From NCBI GenBank assembly GCA_003645915.1, contig QNDG01000110.1, positions 1 to 6,103 of the forward strand: a stretch of 6,103 nucleotides of DNA, read 5' to 3'. The notes under the pieces were generated by a model. It was given only the letters and a program-made list of their open reading frames with translations, ran no database searches and was not told the DNA's origin. Shown here piece by piece: positions 1 to 6,103 of the stretch. The first letter of the stretch is position 1. Every line of letters begins with the position of its first letter. The translations under genes were made by a program, and so were the position numbers. The stretch comes from Candidatus Zhuqueibacterota bacterium (GTDB taxonomy: Bacteria; Zhuqueibacterota; QNDG01).

Positions 1-1284
1 ATAAACAATGCTTCCATCACACTAGTTCTGGATAAAAAAATTAACAACAAATTGTCTGTATATACCAAAGTATCATCATTTTTCTACTCGCAATTAAATG
101 AATATGATATGTACTCACAATATGCCCCAAAAATTAAAAATACTTTCGGATATTCAGAACAAAATTTGAGAAGCTGGGAAGGAGAGACAAACCTGTTTTA
201 TAATGTTTCTGAAAATACAGAATTAACCGCAGGTGTTTTCACGCATATAACCCACTATCTTCAGACAACAATAAACATCCCTGTAGTTAATTACGATAAT
301 ATTTTATACAGTCTGCCATCTGACGAAAACATTATAACACAAAGCGCTTGGGCACAAGTAGAAACAAAATTGATCCCTAATTTTAAAACAATTGCAGGAT
401 TAAGAATTGAGAAGCTTAACGATTACACCCTTTCTATAACAGATTTTTCTGATATTGAGAACCCAAGGTATAGTGAATTAACTTTTACGGAAGATAAAAT
501 TTCATTTATACCAAGACTCGCATTTATACTTACTCCCTCAAACTCACTTAGTTTTAAACTTATGTACGGCAAAGCTATCAAACAACCGTCATACGGACAA
601 AACAATGAAGTATTTAAAGCGAATCACTTTAACAATACACCTATAACGCTGCTTTCTCCTGCGCGTATCAGCACTCTTGAGTTTAATATTACTGCGAATA
701 TATCAAATTCAATTAATACAAATTTTTCTGTTTTTCATAACGACCTTGACAACCTTATTACAAGGGAAAATTTTTATAACGAAAATGATAAACTTGCATG
801 GCGTATAGGCAACAGCGGTAAAATGGAAACAACAGGAATGGAATTTTCCCTGTGTGTTCACCCTATTAAAAACTGGAAGATAGAAACAAGTTTTATTGTT
901 CAGAAAACAAGAAATAAACAAACCGGTTTTAAGAATATTGAGCCCGGCTATGCTCCAAAGACTCTATATTATCTTAAAACAAATTTTACTCCTTTTAAAA
1001 ATTTATCCGTCGCTTTAATCGGAAGATATGTAGGGAAAATGTATTCTATGTGGGATATTACATCCGGTAACAGAATCGGAATGCCATCTGATCCATCATT
1101 AGTTATGGATGCCAATTTCAGAATATCTTCCAATTGGATAAAAAGGAATTTTATTTCGTGTCATATTTACAATCTTCTTAATACTACAATAAGATACCCT
1201 GCAACAGGAAACAGCAAATGGGCTCCTCTTGGAACCATAGGTATGGGACGGACATTTTTTATAACCTTTGGTCTTAAATGGTAA
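1..1284 (+). CDS. TonB-dependent outer-membrane receptor, C-terminal beta-barrel (5' truncated)
   Basis: The reading frame is open from base 1 and shows no start with a ribosome binding site, so the gene begins upstream. The visible 427 residues are all beta-barrel; the signal peptide, TonB box and plug domain would lie outside the window. Seen: alternating polar/hydrophobic strands, AGLRIE (about 132-137), YGKAIKQPS (about 189-197), LSPARISTLEF (about 218-228), an YNLLN segment near the end, and the terminal GRTFFITFGLKW. These match the general TonB-dependent receptor pattern (GlRyE, YG.AfR.P, L.PE....E, yNl.n and a C-terminal strand ending in an aromatic residue). Such proteins import siderophores, cobalamin, metals or glycans across the outer membrane using TonB energy. 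The substrate cannot be inferred because the plug and neighbours are missing. The final residue is Trp rather than the commoner Phe. The TTG at 52 is not a credible start, since the frame and the strand pattern continue upstream of it. Confidence 0.85.
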   Translation: MNNASITLVLDKKINNKLSVYTKVSSFFYSQLNEYDMYSQYAPKIKNTFGYSEQNLRSWEGETNLFYNVSENTELTAGVFTHITHYLQTTINIPVVNYDNILYSLPSDENIITQSAWAQVETKLIPNFKTIAGLRIEKLNDYTLSITDFSDIENPRYSELTFTEDKISFIPRLAFILTPSNSLSFKLMYGKAIKQPSYGQNNEVFKANHFNNTPITLLSPARISTLEFNITANISNSINTNFSVFHNDLDNLITRENFYNENDKLAWRIGNSGKMETTGMEFSLCVHPIKNWKIETSFIVQKTRNKQTGFKNIEPGYAPKTLYYLKTNFTPFKNLSVALIGRYVGKMYSMWDITSGNRIGMPSDPSLVMDANFRISSNWIKRNFISCHIYNLLNTTIRYPATGNSKWAPLGTIGMGRTFFITFGLKW

Positions 1285-1307
1285 AATTACAATAAAAATA
1301 ACATAAA

Positions 1308-1341
1308 TTAAAAAAGCCGCTAAAAAAAGCGGCTTTTTTAA
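1308..1341. terminator. Bidirectional intrinsic terminator between convergent genes
   Basis: A perfect 13-bp inverted repeat pairs 1308-1320 with 1329-1341 around an 8-base A-rich loop (1321-1328). The core is GCCGC/GCGGC. It is flanked by an A-tract on the left arm and a T-tract on the right, so either strand reads as a GC stem followed by a U-run. It lies 23 bases after the receptor stop codon and 16 bases after the rho stop codon, the right distance for both. Confidence 0.9.
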
Positions 1342-1357
1342 AATAATATCGATCTGG

Positions 1358-2611
1358 TCAGGTACTCATAGACATTAAGAATTCTTTATTGTTTTTTGTA
1401 CCGTTCATTTTTGACTTTAAAAACTCAATTGCTTCTGTCATACTTAATTCATTCAGAAGTTTTCTCAAAATCCAGACTCTGTTAAGTTCCGACTTACTAA
1501 GCAGAAGCTCTTCTTTTCTTGTACCTGATTTATTAATATCAATTGCAGGGAATATTCTTCGGTCTGAAAGTTCTCTGTTGAGCTGAATTTCCATGTTGCC
1601 CGTACCCTTAAACTCCTCAAATATCACCTCATCCATTCTGCTGCCTGTATCAATTAAGGCAGTGGAAATAATGGTAAGGCTTCCTCCCTCTTCCACATTT
1701 CTTGCAGCACCGAAGAATCTTTTTGGTTTATGCAGTGCATTGGAATCAACACCGCCTGAAAGAATTTTGCCTGAATGTGGGACCACAACATTATGAGCTC
1801 TTGCAAGTCTTGTAATGGAATCAAGAAGAATAACCACGTCATGTCCGTATTCAACAAGCCGTTTTGATTTCTCAAGTACCATTTCTGCAACCTGAACATG
1901 CCTTTCCGGAGGTTCGTCAAATGTAGAACTTATAACTTCGGCATCAACAGACCTCTGCATATCAGTAACTTCTTCGGGTCTTTCATCAATTAAAAGTACA
2001 ATTAATTTGATTTCAGGATGGTTTTTTCGTATTGCGTTTGCAATTTTTTGCAGTACAATGGTTTTACCTGTACGTGGCTGGGCAACAATTAAACCTCTCT
2101 GCCCTTTGCCTATAGGAGTTAAAAGATTCATTATTCTTGTAGTAAAATCCCGTGCATCCATTTCAAGGTTAATCCTTTCAGTCGGATACAATGGCGTTAA
2201 ATTATCAAAAAGTATTTTTGTTTTTGCAATTTCAGGATTTTCATAATTAACAGCCTCAACTTTTATCAGGGCAAAAAACCGCTCATTATCTTTTGGAGGC
2301 CTTATTTGTCCGGAAACAATGTCGCCTGTTCTCAGGCTGAATCTCTTAATCTGAGATGGTGAAACATAAATATCGTCCGGACCCGGAAGATAATTTGTAT
2401 CTGCAGATCTTAGAAAACCGTATCCGTCAGGCAGTATCTGCAAAACCCCTTCGGAAAAAATATTACCGTCTTTTTGTGTCTGTGCTTCAAGAATTGAAAA
2501 CACAAGCTCCTGTTTTTTCAGACCTGAATACCCCGGTATGTTCAGTCCTTTTGCAAGTTCTGTCAGTTCTGAAATTTTCAGATTCTTAAGTTCAGAAATG
2601 TTCATTGTCAT
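1358..2611 (-). CDS. rho: Transcription termination factor Rho
   Basis: Hexameric RNA-dependent ATPase/helicase that loads on untranslated C-rich RNA and releases RNA polymerase. The 417 residues are close to the 419 of E. coli Rho, with no large insertion. Domains: N-terminal Rho-N helical bundle (about 5-42); cold-shock-like primary RNA-binding domain (about 52-125) with RNP1-like DGYGFLRS at 62-69; RecA-like ATPase domain with Walker A QPRTGKT (178-184), LIDERPEE (207-214), Walker B VVILLD (259-264), Q-loop SGGVDSN (285-291), R-loop FKGTGN (334-339) and the arginine finger in SGTRKEE (R365). The catalytic residues seem intact. Leu206-Leu207 before IDERP are kept, so the known Leu-to-Met route to bicyclomycin resistance is not apparent (recalled alignment). 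The start at 2611 has GGAG (2621-2624) 9 bases upstream; the ATG at 2605 would be 15 bases away and is less likely. It is monocistronic, convergent with the receptor gene and ends in the shared terminator. Confidence 0.98.
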   Translation of the reverse strand: MTMNISELKNLKISELTELAKGLNIPGYSGLKKQELVFSILEAQTQKDGNIFSEGVLQILPDGYGFLRSADTNYLPGPDDIYVSPSQIKRFSLRTGDIVSGQIRPPKDNERFFALIKVEAVNYENPEIAKTKILFDNLTPLYPTERINLEMDARDFTTRIMNLLTPIGKGQRGLIVAQPRTGKTIVLQKIANAIRKNHPEIKLIVLLIDERPEEVTDMQRSVDAEVISSTFDEPPERHVQVAEMVLEKSKRLVEYGHDVVILLDSITRLARAHNVVVPHSGKILSGGVDSNALHKPKRFFGAARNVEEGGSLTIISTALIDTGSRMDEVIFEEFKGTGNMEIQLNRELSDRRIFPAIDINKSGTRKEELLLSKSELNRVWILRKLLNELSMTEAIEFLKSKMNGTKNNKEFLMSMST

Positions 2612-2659
2612 AAAAAATCACTCCACTAAATAACCTGTCTTATGTTATCTTTAAAAACA

Positions 2660-2676
2660 ACACGTGTAATAACACG
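2660..2676. repeat. Overlapping palindromes upstream of rho, possible operator
   Basis: The 8-base perfect palindrome ACACGTGT (2660-2667) overlaps a second inverted repeat, CGTGT-AATA-ACACG (2663-2676). The pair stands out in otherwise AT-rich DNA about 50 bases upstream of the rho start. It could be a dimeric regulator site or a weak RNA hairpin in the rho leader. I do not recognise it as a known regulator box, and short palindromes can occur by chance. Confidence 0.3.
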
Positions 2677-2726
2677 AATTATTTTAATTTAATTAATATC
2701 ACATTATTTACGGACTGGTAGACACG

Positions 2727-2744
2727 CCGCTAATTTGGTAGCGG
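2727..2744. other. GC-rich hairpin in the putative rho leader
   Basis: CCGCTA (2727-2732) pairs perfectly with TAGCGG (2739-2744) around a 6-base loop. An outer helix, AGACA (2720-2724) with TGTCT (2756-2760), can enclose it. Lacking a following T-run on the minus strand, it is not an obvious intrinsic terminator. If the minus-strand promoter at 2825-2852 is real, this hairpin lies in the 5' untranslated region of the rho mRNA. Function unknown. Confidence 0.45.
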
Positions 2745-2824
2745 AAAGGTAAGTCTGTCTTTTTCTGCCTACTCTTGTTGATCCTTCTGATGGATGTAAA
2801 AGAAAAATGATATTGCTCGTAATA

Positions 2825-2852
2825 AATTTATACTTTTTTCTGTATTTGTCAA
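2825..2852 (-). promoter_or_regulatory. Candidate sigma70-type promoter for rho
   Basis: On the minus strand a perfect -35 TTGACA (plus-strand 2847-2852) is followed after 16 bases by TAAATT (2825-2830), a 4-of-6 match to the -10 consensus. Transcription would begin near 2818 and give a rho leader of about 200 bases, which is long but in keeping with the long, autoregulated rho leader of E. coli. The -10 box is weak and the region is AT-rich, so another promoter closer to rho is possible. Confidence 0.5.
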
Positions 2853-2887
2853 GTACTTTATTTGATTTTTCGTTCTTAATCATAATC

Positions 2888-2916
2888 TTGACAAAGATAT
2901 ATATTTTCCCTATATT
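2888..2916 (+). promoter_or_regulatory. Sigma70-type promoter of the desulfurase-nadA-mnmA operon
   Basis: A perfect -35 TTGACA (2888-2893), an optimal 17-base spacer and -10 TATATT (2911-2916, 5 of 6 consensus) lie upstream of the desulfurase gene. Transcription would start near 2923, giving a leader of about 38 bases. No second promoter is evident before nadA or mnmA, so this one probably drives the whole operon. I see no IscR-like or NAD-repressor box overlapping it. Confidence 0.75.
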
Positions 2917-2952
2917 TACCAAAAGGATAATTATTTGTTTTTTGTAAATTTT

Positions 2953-2957
2953 GGAGG
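2953..2957 (+). promoter_or_regulatory. Shine-Dalgarno of the desulfurase gene, unusually close to the start
   Basis: GGAGG lies only 3 bases before the ATG at 2961, shorter than the usual 5-9. No other in-frame ATG, GTG or TTG follows before the conserved IYLDNAATTP motif, so this start is kept. Spacing may lower initiation efficiency. Confidence 0.6.
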
Positions 2958-2960
2958 CAC

Positions 2961-4118
2961 ATGAACCACATAAAAATATACCTTGATAATGCCGCAACAA
3001 CACCTGTTGATAAACGCGTTTTTGAAGAAATGGTTCCCTATCTAACGGAGATATTTGGGAATCCTTCTTCTGTTCATCTTTTCGGAAGAGAATCAAAAAA
3101 AGCTGTTGAAAAAGCCAGATCTTCTGTTGCTGAACTGATAAATGCAGACCCCGAAGAAATAGTTTTTACCTCCGGCGGAACAGAATCTGACAATGCAGTT
3201 TTAAAAAGTACTGCATTTACATGCAAAGAAAAAGGCGGACATATAATCACAACTGCAATTGAACATCATGCAATACTTCACACATGTGAATTTTTAGAAA
3301 GAAACGGTTACAAAATTACATATCTCCCTGTTGATAAATCCGGTATTATTGACCTGAGCCAGCTTGAAAATGCGATTACAGACAAAACAATATTGATTTC
3401 AGTTATGCACGCAAACAATGAAATTGGTACAATACAGCCAATTGAGAAAATCGGACAGATTGCAAAAAAACACAACATCCTTTTTCACACTGATGCAGTT
3501 CAGACAATCGGACATTTGCCTGTTGATGTAAAAAGAATGAACATTGATTTTTTATCTCTGTCTGCTCATAAACTGTACGGCCCAAAAGGCACAGGAGCCC
3601 TGTATATTAAAAGCGGAGCCCCGTTTGAGCCGTTTATACACGGAGGAGCGCAGGAAAATAAAAGAAGGGCATCCACAGTAAATGTAAGCGGAATTGCAGG
3701 ACTTGGTAAAGCTGCGGAAATTGCACAAAAAGAATATGAAGAAGAAAATATAAGAATAAGGAGATTAAGAGATAAACTGCTTGATGATATTCTTTCGGAA
3801 ATCAGTAATGTAACTCTTAACGGTGACAGAGAAATGCGTCTGCCAAACAATATTAATATTTCCATTAAGGGAGTCGAAGGAGAATCTCTGCTTCTGGCTC
3901 TTGATGAAAAAGGTATTGCAGCATCAAGCGGATCAGCATGCAGCGCAGGTTCCGGAGAACCGTCTCATGTTTTAAATTCAATCGGGCTTGAAAAAGAGGC
4001 GATGCAGGGAAGTTTAAGAATTACTCTGGGAAGATTTACAACCGAAGAAGAAATTAATTACACATTTTTCAGCTTAAAAGAGATAACAGAAAAACTCAGG
4101 AGTTTTGCATCTTTATAA
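2961..4118 (+). CDS. nifS: Cysteine desulfurase, NifS/IscS family (group I)
   Basis: PLP-dependent enzyme that converts L-cysteine to alanine and holds the sulfur as a persulfide for Fe-S assembly or tRNA thiolation; cytosolic homodimer. The 385 residues are a normal length. Seen: N-terminal IYLDNAATTPVD (6-17), SGGTESDN (71-78), EHHAIL (101-106, with H102 at the position that stacks on PLP), HTDAVQ (176-181, D178 and Q181 contact PLP), SAHKLYGPKG (201-210, K204 forms the Schiff base), RLPNNINIS (293-301) and the catalytic loop SSGSACSAGSGEPSHVL with Cys327. The loop length marks it as group I rather than SufS. The Gly of the usual RxGT motif is Ser here (RAST, 236-239), while the Thr is retained. 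The start is fixed by GGAGG at 2953-2957, only 3 bases upstream. It is first in an operon with nadA and mnmA, so the best inference is a sulfur donor for both. The symbol nifS follows the nadA context; iscS is equally defensible. Confidence 0.95.
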   Translation: MNHIKIYLDNAATTPVDKRVFEEMVPYLTEIFGNPSSVHLFGRESKKAVEKARSSVAELINADPEEIVFTSGGTESDNAVLKSTAFTCKEKGGHIITTAIEHHAILHTCEFLERNGYKITYLPVDKSGIIDLSQLENAITDKTILISVMHANNEIGTIQPIEKIGQIAKKHNILFHTDAVQTIGHLPVDVKRMNIDFLSLSAHKLYGPKGTGALYIKSGAPFEPFIHGGAQENKRRASTVNVSGIAGLGKAAEIAQKEYEEENIRIRRLRDKLLDDILSEISNVTLNGDREMRLPNNINISIKGVEGESLLLALDEKGIAASSGSACSAGSGEPSHVLNSIGLEKEAMQGSLRITLGRFTTEEEINYTFFSLKEITEKLRSFASL

Positions 4119-4122
4119 AATC

Positions 4123-4129
4123 AGGTGGG
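4123..4129 (+). promoter_or_regulatory. Shine-Dalgarno that decides the nadA start
   Basis: AGGTGGG ends 5 bases before the ATG at 4135. This supports that start over the in-frame ATG-less extension back to 4105 (TTG), which would overlap the end of the desulfurase gene and has no ribosome binding site. Confidence 0.75.
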
Positions 4130-4134
4130 AATTA

Positions 4135-5043
4135 ATGAAAAATCAGGAACTTATTCACAAAATAAATAAATTGAAATCAGAAAAAGATGCTGTAATACTT
4201 GCTCATAATTATCAGATTCCGGAAATTCAGCAAACTGCGGATTTTCTCGGTGATTCTCTGGATCTGGCCAGAAAAGCTCATTCTGATTCACATTCTGTGA
4301 TTGTATTTTGCGGTGTGAAGTTTATGGCTGAAACTGCAAAAATTCTTTCACCGGATAAAAAAGTGCTTCTGCCTGCTACAGATGCAAATTGCCCCATGGC
4401 AGAAATGGCGGAAAAAAGAGCTCTTTTAAAATTAAAAGAACAATATCCAGATGCACAGGTTGTTACATACGTCAATTCAACAGCAGAAGTTAAAGCGATT
4501 AGTGATGTTTGCTGCACATCTGCAAACAGTGTAAAAATTGTAAATAATCTGGACACCGATACAATTATCTTTGTGCCGGATAAAAATCTCGGAGCATACA
4601 CACAGAAGTTTACTGATAAAAAATTAATTTTATGGGACGGCTTCTGCTATGTTCACAATCAGTTTTCATCAGAGGAGATTGATGGTGCAAAACAAAACTA
4701 TCCTGACGCAGTTATAATGGTTCATCCGGAGTGCACACCGGAGGTTATTAAAAAAGCCGACAAGGTATTTTCCACCAGCGGTATGGTAAAATTTGCAAAA
4801 GAATCAGATAAAAAAACTTTTATTGTAGGTACGGAACAAGGCTTGATACACAGGCTAAAAAGAGAAAATCCGGACAAACAATTTCTATCCCTGGGCGCTG
4901 CAAAAACATGCAGAGGTATGAAAGCAATAAAACTTATTGATGTGTATAATGCGCTTAAAAACGATCAGCATCAGATACATCTTCGGGATGATGTAATGAC
5001 AGGAGCTCGTAAAGCAATAGAAAAGATGCTTGATTATGCATGA
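4135..5043 (+). CDS. nadA: Quinolinate synthase NadA
   Basis: Condenses iminoaspartate (from NadB) with dihydroxyacetone phosphate to quinolinate, the precursor of NAD, using an oxygen-sensitive [4Fe-4S] cluster whose unique iron binds substrate. Starting at 4135 gives 302 residues, matching the short (about 300) form of Thermotoga/Pyrococcus type rather than the 347 of E. coli. The three likely cluster ligands are Cys59 (FCGVKFMAETAKIL), Cys171 (GFCYVHNQF) and Cys259 (AKTCRGMK). Active-site motifs are HNYQ (24-27), YVNST (112-116), DVCCTSAN (124-131), PDKNLGAY (148-155), HPEC (197-200), STSGM (213-217) and VGTEQGLIHRLKRENP (231-246). It is 16 bases downstream of the desulfurase, a likely donor of sulfur for its cluster, and its last 8 bases overlap mnmA. 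nadB and nadC are not in the window. Nothing looks damaged. Confidence 0.97.
   Translation: MKNQELIHKINKLKSEKDAVILAHNYQIPEIQQTADFLGDSLDLARKAHSDSHSVIVFCGVKFMAETAKILSPDKKVLLPATDANCPMAEMAEKRALLKLKEQYPDAQVVTYVNSTAEVKAISDVCCTSANSVKIVNNLDTDTIIFVPDKNLGAYTQKFTDKKLILWDGFCYVHNQFSSEEIDGAKQNYPDAVIMVHPECTPEVIKKADKVFSTSGMVKFAKESDKKTFIVGTEQGLIHRLKRENPDKQFLSLGAAKTCRGMKAIKLIDVYNALKNDQHQIHLRDDVMTGARKAIEKMLDYA
5036..5043 (+). other. nadA/mnmA overlap, likely translational coupling
   Basis: The mnmA ATG (5036) sits 8 bases before the end of nadA (stop TGA at 5041-5043), within the string ATGCATGA. The upstream 20 bases are purine-rich (AGAAAAGATG) but contain no GGAG-type Shine-Dalgarno, so initiation probably relies on ribosomes finishing nadA. 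This ties MnmA output to NadA output. Confidence 0.7.
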
Positions 5044-6085
5044 TAAGAAAGTAGCCGTAGCAATGAGCGGAGGAGTGGATTCTTCTGTTGCTGCAGCATT
5101 TTTAAAAAATAAGGGTTTTAATGTTTTCGGTGTTACATTAACCCTTGGATATGACAATTCCAAAGATGTCAGCGATGCACGCAGTGTCGCCAAAATGCTG
5201 GATATACCGCATCACGTAATATCTCTGGAAAAAGCTTTCGATAAAAATGTTATATCTTATTTTATTCAGGAATATCACAGGGGAAAAACACCGAATCCGT
5301 GCGCTGTATGTAACCCAACAATAAAATTCGGACTCTTACTTGATAAAGTAATAGAAATGGGAGCTGAATTAATTGCAACAGGACATTATGCTGTAATCAG
5401 CTATTCAGCAGAGAAAAAACGATACCTATTAAAAAAAGGGGTTGAAGCAGGAAAAGATCAATCATACTTTTTATCAAGGCTGTCTCAGGATTCTCTGTCA
5501 AAAACCTTGTTCCCTGTAGGTACGTACAAAAAAAACAAGATCAGGGAACTTGCCGAAAAATTCGGGATTCATGTAGCTGAAAAAAAAGAGAGTCAGGAAG
5601 TATGTTTTATAAAAAATGAGTCCGTTCTTGAATTTATTAAAAGGAGAAGTGATAAAAAGCTGAAACCCGGTAAAATTGTTGACACAAAGGGAAATATTCT
5701 CGCTGAACATGAAGGTATAGAAAATTTTACTATTGGACAGAGAAAAGGACTTGGTATTGCTATGGGAAAACCGGTTTATGTAATAGAAATACATGGGGAT
5801 ACCGGAGAAATAGTCATCGGGGATAATCCTGATCTGTATAAAAATAAATTTTTATGCACTGATCCCAACTGGATAAGCATAAATAAACCCGATAAAGCAT
5901 TGAGGGTTGAAGCAAAAATTAGGTATATGCATAAACCGAAACCTGCAACAATTTTGCTTAAGGATGATCAGAATATAATTGTTGAGTTCGATACTCCCCA
6001 AAGAGCTATTACTCCGGGACAACTTGCGGTTTTCTATGACAAAAAAATTGTTGTAGGATCTGCATGGATTGACAGGGTTTTTTAA
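5036..6085 (+). CDS. mnmA: tRNA-specific 2-thiouridylase MnmA
   Basis: Adenylates U34 in the anticodon of Lys, Glu and Gln tRNAs and replaces the 2-oxygen with sulfur relayed from a cysteine desulfurase. The 349 residues are slightly shorter than E. coli (368). Seen: N-type ATP-pyrophosphatase loop SGGVDSS (11-17); TPNPCAVCNPTIKFG (85-99) with C89 and C92, where C92 aligns with the catalytic Cys102 of E. coli; GHYA (116-119); GKDQSYFL (139-146); SQEVCFI (186-192) with the second catalytic Cys190; FTIGQRKGLG (231-240); and the C-terminal barrel ending with TPGQLAVFY (326-334). The E. coli-type Asp at position 89 is Cys here, giving CxxC plus a distal Cys. The ATG at 5036 is preferred over TTG at 5030. 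Neither has a clear Shine-Dalgarno, and the 8-base overlap with nadA suggests translational coupling. Confidence 0.97.
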   Translation: MHDKKVAVAMSGGVDSSVAAAFLKNKGFNVFGVTLTLGYDNSKDVSDARSVAKMLDIPHHVISLEKAFDKNVISYFIQEYHRGKTPNPCAVCNPTIKFGLLLDKVIEMGAELIATGHYAVISYSAEKKRYLLKKGVEAGKDQSYFLSRLSQDSLSKTLFPVGTYKKNKIRELAEKFGIHVAEKKESQEVCFIKNESVLEFIKRRSDKKLKPGKIVDTKGNILAEHEGIENFTIGQRKGLGIAMGKPVYVIEIHGDTGEIVIGDNPDLYKNKFLCTDPNWISINKPDKALRVEAKIRYMHKPKPATILLKDDQNIIVEFDTPQRAITPGQLAVFYDKKIVVGSAWIDRVF

Positions 6086-6091
6086 CTAACC

Positions 6092-6099
6092 AGGGAGGT
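6092..6099 (+). promoter_or_regulatory. Strong Shine-Dalgarno of a gene starting just beyond the window
   Basis: AGGGAGGT lies 6 bases after the mnmA stop and 4 bases from the window edge, with no terminator hairpin between. This predicts another co-directional operon gene starting within a few bases downstream of base 6103. Its identity cannot be seen. Confidence 0.7.
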
Positions 6100-6103
6100 A
6101 ACA

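Larger units (their letters stand above)
2612..2960. other. Divergent intergenic region between rho and the desulfurase operon
   Basis: This 349-base stretch has no convincing gene. It is very AT-rich except for a GC-richer island at about 2711-2800. It holds outward-facing sigma70-like promoters (minus at 2825-2852, plus at 2888-2916), a hairpin at 2727-2744, an inverted repeat at 2660-2676, and the Shine-Dalgarno sequences of both flanking genes. The one long minus-strand reading frame here runs into the desulfurase gene, has a non-protein-like composition and is not called. Confidence 0.8.

Noticed and set aside
52..1284. Full-length protein starting at TTG 52
   Set aside because: The frame is open to base 1 with beta-strand-like sequence and no Shine-Dalgarno at 52; a TonB-dependent receptor must also carry an N-terminal plug, so the gene is truncated by the window.
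1593..2589. Plus-strand and alternative minus-strand reading frames inside rho
   Set aside because: They lie entirely within the clearly coding rho frame and have no recognisable domains or ribosome binding sites.
2711..2800. Functional tRNA gene
   Set aside because: Only a D-arm-like string and one hairpin are present; acceptor stem, T-arm and a canonical anticodon loop are missing.
2919..2954. CCAAAA/TTTTGG pairing that would hide the desulfurase Shine-Dalgarno
   Set aside because: The left arm lies at or upstream of the predicted transcription start, so most of it would not be in the mRNA, and the 6-bp helix with a 24-base loop would be weak.
2704..3096. 130-residue minus-strand reading frame across the intergenic region
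   Set aside because: It overlaps the 5' end of the desulfurase gene and its operon promoter, has a low-complexity Lys/Ile-rich composition from AT-rich DNA, and I recognise no domain.
5030..5035. TTG start for mnmA two codons upstream
   Set aside because: It adds only two residues, has no better ribosome binding site, and ATG at 5036 is the stronger start codon.

Overview
The window comes from an AT-rich Gram-negative bacterium. The truncated TonB-dependent receptor at the left edge requires an outer membrane. The Rho protein has a QPRTGKT P-loop, which from memory resembles Rho of the Bacteroidota/Chlorobi (FCB) neighbourhood more than the PPKAGKT of Escherichia coli. The phylum cannot be settled from this window alone.

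Layout: (1) 1-1284, plus strand: the C-terminal beta-barrel of a TonB-dependent receptor, its 5' end cut off by the window edge. (2) 1308-1341: a strong hairpin with an A-tract on one side and a T-tract on the other, able to act as an intrinsic terminator for both convergent genes. (3) 1358-2611, minus strand: transcription termination factor rho. (4) 2612-2960: a 349-base divergent intergenic region holding back-to-back sigma70-like promoters, a roughly 200-base putative rho leader with a GC-rich hairpin, and a small inverted repeat. (5) 2961-6085, plus strand: a tight three-gene operon of NifS/IscS-type cysteine desulfurase, quinolinate synthase nadA (16 bases later) and tRNA 2-thiouridylase mnmA (8-base overlap with nadA). 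A strong Shine-Dalgarno sequence in the last bases indicates that the operon continues past the window.

Functional logic: the desulfurase takes sulfur from cysteine. NadA needs a [4Fe-4S] cluster for NAD synthesis, and MnmA needs activated sulfur to make 2-thiouridine at position 34 of tRNAs. One desulfurase is therefore placed to serve two sulfur-dependent clients. In Bacillus subtilis these jobs are done by two separate dedicated desulfurases (NifS for NadA, YrvO for MnmA). The MnmA has a CxxC plus distal Cys arrangement (C89, C92, C190), which raises the possibility that it also carries an Fe-S cluster.

I see no mobile element, CRISPR array, intact RNA gene or defence system here. The most interesting points are the operon's sulfur-relay logic, the MnmA cysteine pattern and the unexplained rho leader. 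None of these amounts to a clearly new system.
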